Source: Novosphingobium sp. (lineage in GTDB: Bacteria; Pseudomonadota; Alphaproteobacteria; Sphingomonadales; Sphingomonadaceae). Taken from it: 64,000 nt of DNA. The notes under the pieces are model-generated. The model did no database searches. It worked only from the letters and a program-made list of their open reading frames with translations, and had not been told where the DNA came from. Position 1 is the first letter of the stretch. Every line of letters starts with the position of its first letter. A program made the position numbers and the translations under genes. The stretch spans positions 1-64,000 of the forward strand of contig JADJYM010000004.1 in assembly GCA_016719755.1 (NCBI GenBank), read 5' to 3'. This document shows positions 10,979 through 18,483 of the stretch, piece after piece.

Positions 10979-12778
10979 GTGATCGGTCGCAAGTCCGGAC
11001 TTTTTGCGGGGGCGCTCGCGGTACTTTTATCCGCAGTGAGCGGCGCGGGGCTGCAGGCTCAAGCCAAGAATCGGTCGGTGGCGATCATCGACGCGACAAT
11101 ATTTGATGGCACAGGCAAGGAGCCGTTTCGCGGAACTGTTATCATCCGCGATGGCCGGATCGCCGCCGTCGGGCCGGACATTCAGGTTCCAAAGGGATCG
11201 ATGATAATCGATGCCGACGGTAAAGCTTTGTTACCCGGCTTTTTCGATGTTCACACGCATTGGTCTTCAACCGGATCGCCAGGAACGCTGCCGCAGATCG
11301 CAACGGCGTATATTTCCAGCGGCGTAACGACCGTTAACGACTTTCATCAGCAACCAGAGGCGTTTGAACCAAAGCGAGCTTGGCTGCGAACCATTGTCGC
11401 TCCGCATGTCAACTTCGTGGCGAGAGTTAGCACCCCGGGCGGGCACGGGGCGGACTGGGCGGACCTGAATACCACGAAATGGGTTGCGACCGCCGAGAGC
11501 GCGCGACGTGCTGTGCAGGCCCTGCAGCCTTACCGTCCCGACTATATCAAGGCATTCACGGACGGTTGGCGGTATGGCACCTTGCCTGAAGAAACCTCCA
11601 TGAATCTAGAAACGCTCGGCGCACTCACCGATGAAGCGCACAAGCATGGCCAACGTGTTCTCACCCACACAGTGACGGTTGAACGCGGCAAAATCGCGGC
11701 AGCGGCAGACGTCGATGTCATCGCCCATAGCATCCAGGACGCACCGCTCGATGACGCGGCGGTAGCCGGAATCAAGGCGGCCGGAACATTCTACGCACCA
11801 ACGCTGGCGATATACCAGCTCAAGCCTGAGGAGACCGGTCCCGGCCGAAAGGATGACCCGGTAACACGGCAGCGAATCCGCAAATGGGGATTTGCCGAGG
11901 ACAATCTGAGACGGTTGTTCGCGGCAGGAGTGCCCATTGCGTTGGGCACCGATGCTGGCATCGGTGGCGCTCGCCACGGGTATTCAACCTTGCAGGAAAT
12001 GGAACTCCTCGTCGGCGCGGGCCTGAGCCCGAAAGCGGCGCTGCTCGCTGGAACGGCAAACAGTGCGCTCGCCTTGGGGCTTGCTGGCGATCGGGGGACA
12101 ATTGAGGTCGGAAAGCGCGCCGATCTTGTGCTGATCGATGGTAAACCGTGGGAAACGATTGCCGACGTCTACAAGATTGATCGCGTGTTTGTAGATGGAC
12201 AGCTTGCACACGGCGGTGGTGCCAAATTGCCAGCTAGCAATCTCATGACAGCGCTACCCGCAGCACCAGCGGCGGATCTTATTGACGACTTTGAGCGGGC
12301 CGATGGACGCAGCTCGCTAGACACGCTTCGTTTGCTTGACATGGACAACGGTGTCGAGCGTTCAGCGGTAGTGACTAACTTGGTGCCAAATTCGACAGGT
12401 GGCTCCTCCCTTGCGATCGCTGTGCAAATGTCACCCAAGGACAAGCCAGAGGGCGGCGTTCTGGTTCCGCTCACCAGAGGTTCGGTACGACCGGTTGATG
12501 TGCGCCGTTTTTCCGGCATTCGTCTCAAATTGCGTGGCTCAGGCCGCTATACCGTGGTGGTCAACACGCTTGGAGGTGAATGGACTGCATCGGTAGATGC
12601 GACCCCAACATGGTCTGAAATCCGCGTACCGTTCAACGCGTTTGTGCCCACAAGAAGCCGTGATGGGGCATCGTCGTGGCGAGGAGACGACCTCCTTGAG
12701 GTGGGAGTTATAGTGCGGCGGGGTGCCAACTCAACGGCCTGGGGTGAAATAGACGATCTCGGCTTTTACGGCCCCTAA
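10979..12778 (+). CDS. Exported amidohydrolase with a C-terminal CIA30-like domain
   Basis: The GTG at 10979 (VIGRKSG) is chosen because GAGGAG lies seven bases upstream; the frame also extends back to a TTG at 10931. A signal peptide ends at LQAQA. The metal-dependent hydrolase barrel has HTH in FDVHTHW, a probable carboxylated Lys in DYIKAFTDG, His in VLTHTV and VIAHSI, and Asp in ALGTDAG; it closes with GTIEVGKRADLVLIDGKPW. About 170 extra residues follow, starting LIDDFERADGRSSL and containing FSGIRLKLRGSGRYTVVV, like CIA30/galactose-binding beta sandwiches. Divergent from the symporter operon. Substrate unknown. Confidence 0.8.
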   Translation: MIGRKSGLFAGALAVLLSAVSGAGLQAQAKNRSVAIIDATIFDGTGKEPFRGTVIIRDGRIAAVGPDIQVPKGSMIIDADGKALLPGFFDVHTHWSSTGSPGTLPQIATAYISSGVTTVNDFHQQPEAFEPKRAWLRTIVAPHVNFVARVSTPGGHGADWADLNTTKWVATAESARRAVQALQPYRPDYIKAFTDGWRYGTLPEETSMNLETLGALTDEAHKHGQRVLTHTVTVERGKIAAAADVDVIAHSIQDAPLDDAAVAGIKAAGTFYAPTLAIYQLKPEETGPGRKDDPVTRQRIRKWGFAEDNLRRLFAAGVPIALGTDAGIGGARHGYSTLQEMELLVGAGLSPKAALLAGTANSALALGLAGDRGTIEVGKRADLVLIDGKPWETIADVYKIDRVFVDGQLAHGGGAKLPASNLMTALPAAPAADLIDDFERADGRSSLDTLRLLDMDNGVERSAVVTNLVPNSTGGSSLAIAVQMSPKDKPEGGVLVPLTRGSVRPVDVRRFSGIRLKLRGSGRYTVVVNTLGGEWTASVDATPTWSEIRVPFNAFVPTRSRDGASSWRGDDLLEVGVIVRRGANSTAWGEIDDLGFYGP

Positions 12779-12908
12779 TGAAGGGCACGCGTGCTTGGAC
12801 CGCTGATCTTTGAGGTGCATTCTAGGCCGAACAAGGTAAGGCCAATCGCGCGCGCAACTCTCCGTCACGATGATCCTGCTTTGGCAGGCAGTAACGTGTT
12901 GCGTGCTC

Positions 12909-13433
12909 TCAGGCGGCTTCCAGCAGCTCCAGTCGCCGTGTGAAATTGTCCGGATGCCCGTCATGCAGTTCGATGAAGCGATTGGCTACTTTGACGATGC
13001 GGGCCTCGACCACCGCTTCTCGGTCTATCCGGGACTGGGCGTGAAGCCATTCGGTCACTTCGAGCCAGTCCCATAACGGGCTGTTGGAGGTGACGCGGGC
13101 GACCGGATTGGGGAAGCCAGAACCGCGTTCGGCCTTGGTGTAGAGCGAGATCGCCTGCCGGGTGAGTCCGGAACGTTCGGCGATGTCGCTGAGGCTTACC
13201 AGATAGTCGGGTTCAACCCGCTCGACCTTGGCACCCGTCTTGAGGATATCCTCATAGGCCGAGGCAACGGCCTTGGAGAACGATACGGCTTCACGGGCAA
13301 ACTCGGCGATGATCACGCCTTTCTGAAACGACAGGGTAGCATCGTCGCAGCCCGCCTCGAAGAAACGGTCTTCATAGCCTTCCATCTCTGGATCGAGACC
13401 GGAGGCGATGATCGTGAACTCGTGCGTCTTCAT
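12909..13433 (-). CDS. HTH-containing protein, possible antitoxin of a two-gene pair
   Basis: About 174 residues. The N-terminal half (FTIIASGLDPEMEGYEDRF, CDDATLSFQKG, EFAREAVSF) looks like a small alpha/beta domain. The second half carries a helix-turn-helix (SLSDIAERSGLTRQAISLYTK) followed by GFPNPVARV and PLWDWLEVTEWL, as in AlpA/MerR-like DNA binders. Start at ATG 13433, six bases after the stop of the small upstream gene; the longer frame back to 13523 overlaps that gene. The layout of small protein plus DNA-binding partner next to an integrase suggests a toxin-antitoxin or addiction module. That function is inferred. Confidence 0.55.
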   Translation of the reverse strand: MKTHEFTIIASGLDPEMEGYEDRFFEAGCDDATLSFQKGVIIAEFAREAVSFSKAVASAYEDILKTGAKVERVEPDYLVSLSDIAERSGLTRQAISLYTKAERGSGFPNPVARVTSNSPLWDWLEVTEWLHAQSRIDREAVVEARIVKVANRFIELHDGHPDNFTRRLELLEAA

Positions 13434-13438
13434 CTCAA

Positions 13439-13672
13439 TCACCCCGTTCCCGGATGCGGGCACCGCGCAACATCGCGCCGGATCGCCTTGGCGTGGTTCT
13501 CCGCGTTGCGCGGCGTGCTCCACACCGAGACCATGCAGCCGTCCCGGTCAGCCCAGGGGCAGTAAAGCCTTCCCCAGGCATGGCCGCTGATCGCAACCAC
13601 CCGCCAGCCCAGCGCCTCAGCATGGGCAACGGCGGCCTCGATCTCCTTGTTCGGATGGCGTGGTCTTGCCAT
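13439..13672 (-). CDS. HicA-like small protein, possible toxin
   Basis: 77 residues, beginning MARPRHPNKEIEAAVAHAE. The helix, the GWRVV strand and the GHAWGRLYCP turn resemble the HicA double-stranded-RNA-binding fold, in which a helix is followed by a conserved GSHH before a strand. Here the motif reads SGHAW, so one conserved His is kept. The end (WSTPRNAENHAKAIRRDV) is a helix. It sits four bases downstream of the integrase stop and just before the HTH gene, all on one strand. The assignment as an RNase toxin is a fold-level guess. Confidence 0.5.
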   Translation of the reverse strand: MARPRHPNKEIEAAVAHAEALGWRVVAISGHAWGRLYCPWADRDGCMVSVWSTPRNAENHAKAIRRDVARCPHPGTG

Positions 13673-13676
13673 TCGA

Positions 13677-15068
13677 CTAACTCCCTATGGCTTTCCTGTT
13701 GACATTTGTCAACAGACTTGATTGATCGATTTCGATCTCGACCTGAGGATCCGCGAGCATAGTTCGCCAACCCATTGCGCTGATTTTGGTTGATCTGGTT
13801 TGATCGGCATCCACGGCCTGCTGGGCCACCGCCGGACGCTCGCCGCGATTGAGCATCTCCTGCAATCGCGAGTCCCACGCCTCAAGCGCCACCCTCTTTT
13901 CCGGTTCGTATTTGTAACGATTGTAGATCCCCGCAATGCCTGCCCGCGTGCCGCTGATATGGTTGAGCACAGCCTCGGTGACTTCAATTGGGATGCCAAG
14001 TGCCTGTAGATTGGTCGCCCCCGTGCGGCGCAGGTCGTGCAAACGCCAATCGTCGATCTTGACGCTTCGGGGATCACCGCCTCTCTCCTTCTGGCGGCGC
14101 TGCATGACTTTCAGCATGCGTTCGTCGAGAAGGCGCTTGGCTTTTGAGTATCCCGAGACGGGTGTGGTGCCGGTCGTGCTGAACACAAAGCCGCGCTCCT
14201 GCGGATAAAGCGCCGCGAGTTCGGCCACCGCCATTTCGGTCAGCGGGATAATATGCGCTTCGTCGTTCTTGGCGCGCTCGGCAGGCAGGGTCCAGGTTTT
14301 GGCTTCGAGATCGATCTCCGACCAATCCATCTCTGCAACCTCTTGTCTCCGCTGCATCGTCAGGAGAAGCAGGCGCACAAATGGCCCCCAAGGCCAACTG
14401 GCTTGCCCGGTGGCTTGCCACAGGCAGATCAGTTCCTCCTGCCCGAGCACCCGTCGACGTGACGGGCAGGCTTTAGGTGCCTTCATCCCCGCAAGCGGCG
14501 AGATCTCGATATCTTCACGATCAACCGCCCAATTGAACAATTTGCGCAGCAGTGAATGGATAACCTTCCGGCTGCCCGGGCGATCGGCATAATCATCCAT
14601 CAGCTTGACCATGTCGGCGCGTTTTAGCGCCGTCAGGGCCTTCTTGCCCCAACGAGGCTTCAGGACATTTTCGAGAATCCGCTGTTGCTCGGGCCATGTG
14701 TCCGGCCAATTGGATTGGAGATAGAGCTCGACGAACTGGTCGCAATAGGCAGAGAAGTTCAGCACCTTCTCGCGGCGTTTCGCATTCCGTGCCTCTTCAA
14801 CCGGATCAATGCCTTGCCGCACAAGCATGAGCAGGCGTTCGGCTTCCTTGCGCGCCGTCTGTGTCGTCCAGGGGCTGCCATGAATACCGATCGTTGTGCG
14901 GCGCGCAGGCCCGCCATCGACCCGGTATTGGAGGACATAGGATTTGACACCCTTGGGGGTGACCCTGAGGCCGAACCCTCGAAGGCTGCTATCCCAGGTA
15001 TAGACATCGCGTCCGGGACATGGTTTTGATGCCTCGATAGTGCGGATAGTGATCGACTGACTGGCCAT
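13677..15068 (-). CDS. P4-type site-specific tyrosine integrase
   Basis: 463 residues. The N-terminal arm-binding DUF4102 domain (SLRGFGLRVTPKGVKSYVLQYR) precedes a core-binding domain and a catalytic domain with Arg in QRRQEV, HDLRRTG (H..R) and the nucleophile Tyr in IYNRYKY. Full length, so potentially active. It begins about 155 bp from the tRNA-Thr 3' fragment at 15224-15267 and reads away from it, the usual layout of an element that integrates into a tRNA gene. It cotranscribes with the toxin-like pair downstream. Confidence 0.9.
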   Translation of the reverse strand: MASQSITIRTIEASKPCPGRDVYTWDSSLRGFGLRVTPKGVKSYVLQYRVDGGPARRTTIGIHGSPWTTQTARKEAERLLMLVRQGIDPVEEARNAKRREKVLNFSAYCDQFVELYLQSNWPDTWPEQQRILENVLKPRWGKKALTALKRADMVKLMDDYADRPGSRKVIHSLLRKLFNWAVDREDIEISPLAGMKAPKACPSRRRVLGQEELICLWQATGQASWPWGPFVRLLLLTMQRRQEVAEMDWSEIDLEAKTWTLPAERAKNDEAHIIPLTEMAVAELAALYPQERGFVFSTTGTTPVSGYSKAKRLLDERMLKVMQRRQKERGGDPRSVKIDDWRLHDLRRTGATNLQALGIPIEVTEAVLNHISGTRAGIAGIYNRYKYEPEKRVALEAWDSRLQEMLNRGERPAVAQQAVDADQTRSTKISAMGWRTMLADPQVEIEIDQSSLLTNVNRKAIGS

Positions 15069-15223
15069 GCTTCATACGCCCACGTAATCGCCACGTAATC
15101 ATTTGTCGGAAAACCGTGGCGTAGGTTAAGGTAATCCACGGCGGATTTATTCCAACCGTTTCAAGACCTTAAGCGTAGCATGGAGCACTCTGGCGTAGCA
15201 TTGGAAAGGCTGCTAGAGGCACT

Positions 15224-15267
15224 TTGTAATCAGGGGGCCACGGGTTCGAATCCTGTAGCCGGCACCA
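15224..15267 (+). other. Attachment-site remnant: 3' part of tRNA-Thr(TGT)
   Basis: TTGTAATCAG followed by a T-arm (GGGTTCGAATCC) and the acceptor end with encoded CCA matches the anticodon-to-3' end of a tRNA-Thr with anticodon TGT. The upstream bases do not supply an acceptor strand (GCCGGCT expected) or a proper D-arm, so this is not a full tRNA. It is the displaced 3' copy left by integration and marks the right end of the element. The intact tRNA should lie at the other end, outside the window. Confidence 0.75.
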
Positions 15268-15293
15268 TCACATCAAGGGAGCAGGCGGCACAG

Positions 15294-16283
15294 ATGCTTG
15301 CAGAAATGATCCAGCGCCTGCTCGAGCGATCGCTCGACGATAGCGCACAGGCGCGGGCGCGTGGCGGCGAATGGCTGTCCGGTCTGTGGACGGAGCTATC
15401 CGAAATGGGTCTGCCGCTGGCCCTGCTGAGCGAGGACCAGGGCGGATTTGGCCTGACCGGCGCCGAACAGGGCGAGGCGCTGCGCCTGCTGGGCCGCCAT
15501 GCCGTGCCGCTGCCGCTGGCCGAAACGATGGGCGCCAACCGCCTGCTGGCCGCCGCCGGGCTGCCGCTGGCCGAAGGCGCGGCGGGCCTTGCCCGCGCGG
15601 ACGGCCTGACGCTGGAAGGCGGCCGCCTGACCGGCACCGTGGAACGCGTCGCCTGGGGCGAACACCTCGATTGCCTTGCGCTGGCGGTGGGTGACCGGCT
15701 CTACCGCGTGCCGCGTTCCGGCTGGAGCCTTGCCGCAACCGGTCATGCCGCCAATTACCACCCGCGCCCCTCGCTCGCCATCGACTGGCAGGCGGACGAA
15801 GGCGCGGCGCTGCCACACTGCCCGCTGGCCGAAGGGGCAACGCTGCGCGCCTTCCAGATCGCCGGGGCGCTCGAATCCGCGCTGGATCTGTCGATCAGCC
15901 ACACCGGCACCCGGGTGCAGTTCGGCAAGCCGCTGTCCAAGAACCAGGCGGTGCAGCACGAACTGGCCCGCCTGGCCGGGGAACTGGCCTGCGCCACCGC
16001 CGCCGCCGACCTGGCCGCCGAAGCACTGGCGCGCGGTGACGTGCTGGGCGTGGCGGCCGGATCGCTGCGCGCGCGCGAGGCCGCCGGCACCGGCGCCTCG
16101 ATCGCCACCCAGGCGCACGGGGCGATCGGCTTTACCCGCGAGCACCGGCTCCACCTTTTCACCACTTCGCTGTGGACCTGGCGCGATGAATTTGGCGGCC
16201 AGGTGCAATGGGCGAAACTGCTGGGCAGCGCCGCGCTGGACGCGGGAACTGCCGGATACTGGCCGATGGTGACCACGCTATGA
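15294..16283 (+). CDS. Acyl-CoA dehydrogenase family protein, short subunit
   Basis: About 329 residues from the ATG at 15294, shorter than the usual 380. It begins with the helical N-terminal domain (WLSGLWTELSEMGLPLALL) and retains the C-terminal helical domain (GTRVQFGKPLSKNQAVQHELA, HGAIGFTREHRLH) that packs FAD. The middle beta domain is reduced. It overlaps the next acyl-CoA dehydrogenase by ATGA. Such short-long pairs often form heteromeric dehydrogenases for sterol side chains or branched acyl-CoAs. First gene right of the element junction; an open frame runs upstream through the tRNA fragment but is not coding. Confidence 0.8.
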   Translation: MLAEMIQRLLERSLDDSAQARARGGEWLSGLWTELSEMGLPLALLSEDQGGFGLTGAEQGEALRLLGRHAVPLPLAETMGANRLLAAAGLPLAEGAAGLARADGLTLEGGRLTGTVERVAWGEHLDCLALAVGDRLYRVPRSGWSLAATGHAANYHPRPSLAIDWQADEGAALPHCPLAEGATLRAFQIAGALESALDLSISHTGTRVQFGKPLSKNQAVQHELARLAGELACATAAADLAAEALARGDVLGVAAGSLRAREAAGTGASIATQAHGAIGFTREHRLHLFTTSLWTWRDEFGGQVQWAKLLGSAALDAGTAGYWPMVTTL

Positions 16284-17434
16284 GCGCTATTCCCTTCCCC
16301 GCCCCGCCCGCTGACAGCGAGACCGTGATTGCCCTGCGCGCCGAAGTCCGCGCCTTTCTGGCCGAAGAACTGGCCAGCCGGACCGACCGCCAGCGTAGCG
16401 ACAGCTGGTGCGGCGCCGACAAGGATTTCAGCCGCAAGATGGGCCAGCGCGGCTGGCTCGGCATGACCTGGCCAAAGCGGTACGGCGGGCATGAACGCAC
16501 CGCTTACGAACGCTATGTCGTGGTGGAGGAAATGCTCGCCGCCGGGGCTCCGGTCGGCGCGCACTGGATCGCCGACCGGCAGAGCGGCCCATCGATCCTG
16601 AAGTTCGGGACCGAGGAGCAGAAGCAGTATTTCCTGCCGAAGATCGCGGCGGGCGAGCTTTATTTCTCGATCGGGATGAGCGAGCCGGATTCCGGATCGG
16701 ACCTCGCCGCCACCCGCACCCGCGCGGTGCGCGACGGCGATGTCTACCGCGTCACCGGCACCAAGGTGTGGACCAGCTTTGCCCACCAGTCCGACTGGGC
16801 GATCATGTTCTGCCGCACCAGCGGCACGCCCGCCGATCGCCACAACGGCACCAGCCAGCTGCTGATCGACCTGAAGAACACCCCCGGCCTGACCATCCGC
16901 CCGATCATCGATCTGGCCGGTCAGCATCACTTCAACGAGATGCATTTCGAGGATGCAGCCATCCCGGCGAGCCAGCTGCTGGGCAGCGAAGGCCAGGGCT
17001 GGGCACAGGTGATGAGCGAACTGGCCTTCGAACGCTCCGGCCCGGAACGCTTCCTCTCCTCGATCGAACTGCTCTACCAGCTGATCGCGATCCTGCGCGG
17101 GCGGCAGAGCGATGCCGCGCAGATCACGCTGGGGCGCCTGACCGCGCGGCTGGCCGTGCTGCGGCGCCTGTCGCGCTCGGTCACCTCGATGCTGCAGGAG
17201 GAACAGGACGCCGGGCTGCAGGCCTCGATCGTCAAGGATGTCGGTGCGCTGTTTGAACAGAGCCTGCCGGACATTGCGCGCGAACTGGTCGATTGCGAGC
17301 CCGATCCGCTGGCGGCGTCGGGCTATGCGGCGGTGCTGGCGAACATCGTCCACAATTCCCCCAGCTGGTCCCTGCGCGGCGGCACGCGCGAGATCCTGCG
17401 CGGGATCATCGCCCGGGGGCTGGGGACGCGGTAG
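16280..17434 (+). CDS. Acyl-CoA dehydrogenase
   Basis: 384 residues, FAD-dependent alpha,beta-dehydrogenation of an acyl-CoA. N-terminal domain WLGMTWPKRYGG; middle domain FSIGMSEPDSGSDLAATRTRA, the flavin-contacting loop; a beta domain with VTGTKVWTS; and the C-terminal tail SWSLRGGTREILRGIIARGLG, typical of the family. The start ATG at 16280 overlaps the stop of the upstream short paralogue, so the two are probably produced as partners. No pathway genes nearby fix the substrate. Confidence 0.88.
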   Translation: MSAIPFPAPPADSETVIALRAEVRAFLAEELASRTDRQRSDSWCGADKDFSRKMGQRGWLGMTWPKRYGGHERTAYERYVVVEEMLAAGAPVGAHWIADRQSGPSILKFGTEEQKQYFLPKIAAGELYFSIGMSEPDSGSDLAATRTRAVRDGDVYRVTGTKVWTSFAHQSDWAIMFCRTSGTPADRHNGTSQLLIDLKNTPGLTIRPIIDLAGQHHFNEMHFEDAAIPASQLLGSEGQGWAQVMSELAFERSGPERFLSSIELLYQLIAILRGRQSDAAQITLGRLTARLAVLRRLSRSVTSMLQEEQDAGLQASIVKDVGALFEQSLPDIARELVDCEPDPLAASGYAAVLANIVHNSPSWSLRGGTREILRGIIARGLGTR

Positions 17435-17751
17435 CCGCACACGAAGCTGCCAATCTGATCGTCATTGCAAACGAAGCGGAGCAATCCAGGGACGGTTAAA
17501 CCGCCCATGGATTGCCGCAGCCCTGCGGGCCTCACAATGGCGATGGCGGTTGGCGGACCTTTCCTGCGGCCATTCCGCTCCGCCCTGTCCTACTCCGGCC
17601 AATCTTGGCATAAGGCCGCGCAATGCTGATCCTCCGCTCTCTTTTCCCCCCGCGCGCGCCCCGCGAACGGGCCGGGTGCGCGCCCTCGGCAGTTTCGTTC
17701 AAGACCCTGTCCATTGTGTCCAGCGGTTCAGCCAACAAGGCACTTTCCTGA
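17435..17751. other. Intergenic region before queE, with a REP-like palindrome
   Basis: 317 bp without a credible gene. The left part is a nested palindrome (17461-17540, listed separately). The rest is unremarkable and presumably holds the queE promoter; no confident -35/-10 pair was picked out. Confidence 0.6.
17461..17540. repeat. REP-like imperfect palindrome
   Basis: GCAATCCA (17481-17488) and TGGATTGC (17508-17515) are perfect inverted repeats around an inner palindrome CGGTTAAACCG (17493-17503), with weaker outer pairing CATTG/CAATG. The GTCATTGC...GAAGC...GCAATCC wording is typical of dispersed intergenic palindromes in sphingomonads. No second copy was noticed in this window. Confidence 0.5.
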
Positions 17752-18483
17752 ATGCTCACCCTGGCGACCACCACCCCCGGCGAACCGGAAATCTTCGCCT
17801 CGCTCCAGGGTGAAGGGCCCAGCATGGGCCGCCCCTGCGCCTTCGTGCGCCTCTCGCGCTGCAACCTGGCCTGCCACTGGTGCGACACCGCCTACACCTG
17901 GCGGTTCGAGGGCGACAACCGCCCCCACCGTGACGACACGGTGTTCAATCGCACGGCCAACCAGGTGGTGCTGGAAGAGGCCGATGTCGCGGCGCGGATC
18001 ATGGCGCTGGGGCAGGACCGGCTGGTCATCACCGGGGGGGAACCGCTCATGCAAGGGGCAGCGCTGGCACGGATGGTCGCCTGTCTTTCAGGCATGACAG
18101 TGGAGATCGAAACCAACGGTTCGGTCCAGCCCCATGCCGCGCTGGATCCGCTGGTCGCGCAGTACACCGTCAGCCCCAAGCTCGAACATTCCGGAAATGA
18201 TCCCGCCATCGCCTTGAATCCCGAGCGTCTTTCCGAATGGGCCAGCGAACCTAAAGCGTGGTTCAAGTTTGTGATTCAGCAGCCACAAGACGTGGAAGAA
18301 GTGCTGGGCCTGGTCGAGGCGCACGGAATGGACCGCGCACGCGTCTACCTGATGCCGGAAGGCACCGGCAGCGCGGCCTTGCGGGAGCGCGAGCGCTGGC
18401 TCGCTCCGCTGGCGCTGGAACACGGCCTGCGCCTGACCGACCGGCTCCACATCCACCTTTATGGCGACACGCGCGGGACATGA
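17752..18483 (+). CDS. queE: 7-carboxy-7-deazaguanine synthase
   Basis: 243 residues. Radical SAM enzyme that converts 6-carboxytetrahydropterin to 7-carboxy-7-deazaguanine in queuosine biosynthesis. The cluster motif CNLACHWCDTAYTW has the CxxxCxxC spacing, preceded by IFASLQGEGPSMGRPCAFVRL; the SAM-binding TGGEPLMQ and VEIETNGS follow. Length fits the family. Its stop overlaps the start of the MATE gene (ATGA). A second pathway gene, queF, lies at 31781-32239. Confidence 0.93.
   Translation: MLTLATTTPGEPEIFASLQGEGPSMGRPCAFVRLSRCNLACHWCDTAYTWRFEGDNRPHRDDTVFNRTANQVVLEEADVAARIMALGQDRLVITGGEPLMQGAALARMVACLSGMTVEIETNGSVQPHAALDPLVAQYTVSPKLEHSGNDPAIALNPERLSEWASEPKAWFKFVIQQPQDVEEVLGLVEAHGMDRARVYLMPEGTGSAALRERERWLAPLALEHGLRLTDRLHIHLYGDTRGT

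Noticed and set aside
15181-15267. Complete tRNA gene at the element junction
   Set aside because: The 3' half is convincing but the 5' acceptor strand and D-arm are absent, so only an att remnant is called.
15180-15293. In-frame N-terminal extension of the acyl-CoA dehydrogenase
   Set aside because: The extension is a readthrough of the tRNA-Thr fragment and junction sequence; the family-like protein begins at the ATG at 15294.
15755-17440. 561-codon minus-strand frame opposite the acyl-CoA dehydrogenases
   Set aside because: Shadow of high-GC coding sequence on the other strand; repetitive Arg/Gly/Gln-rich composition and no domain. The same applies to the long antisense frames at 18882-20186, 20333-21664, 52359-53930 and 56672-58234.
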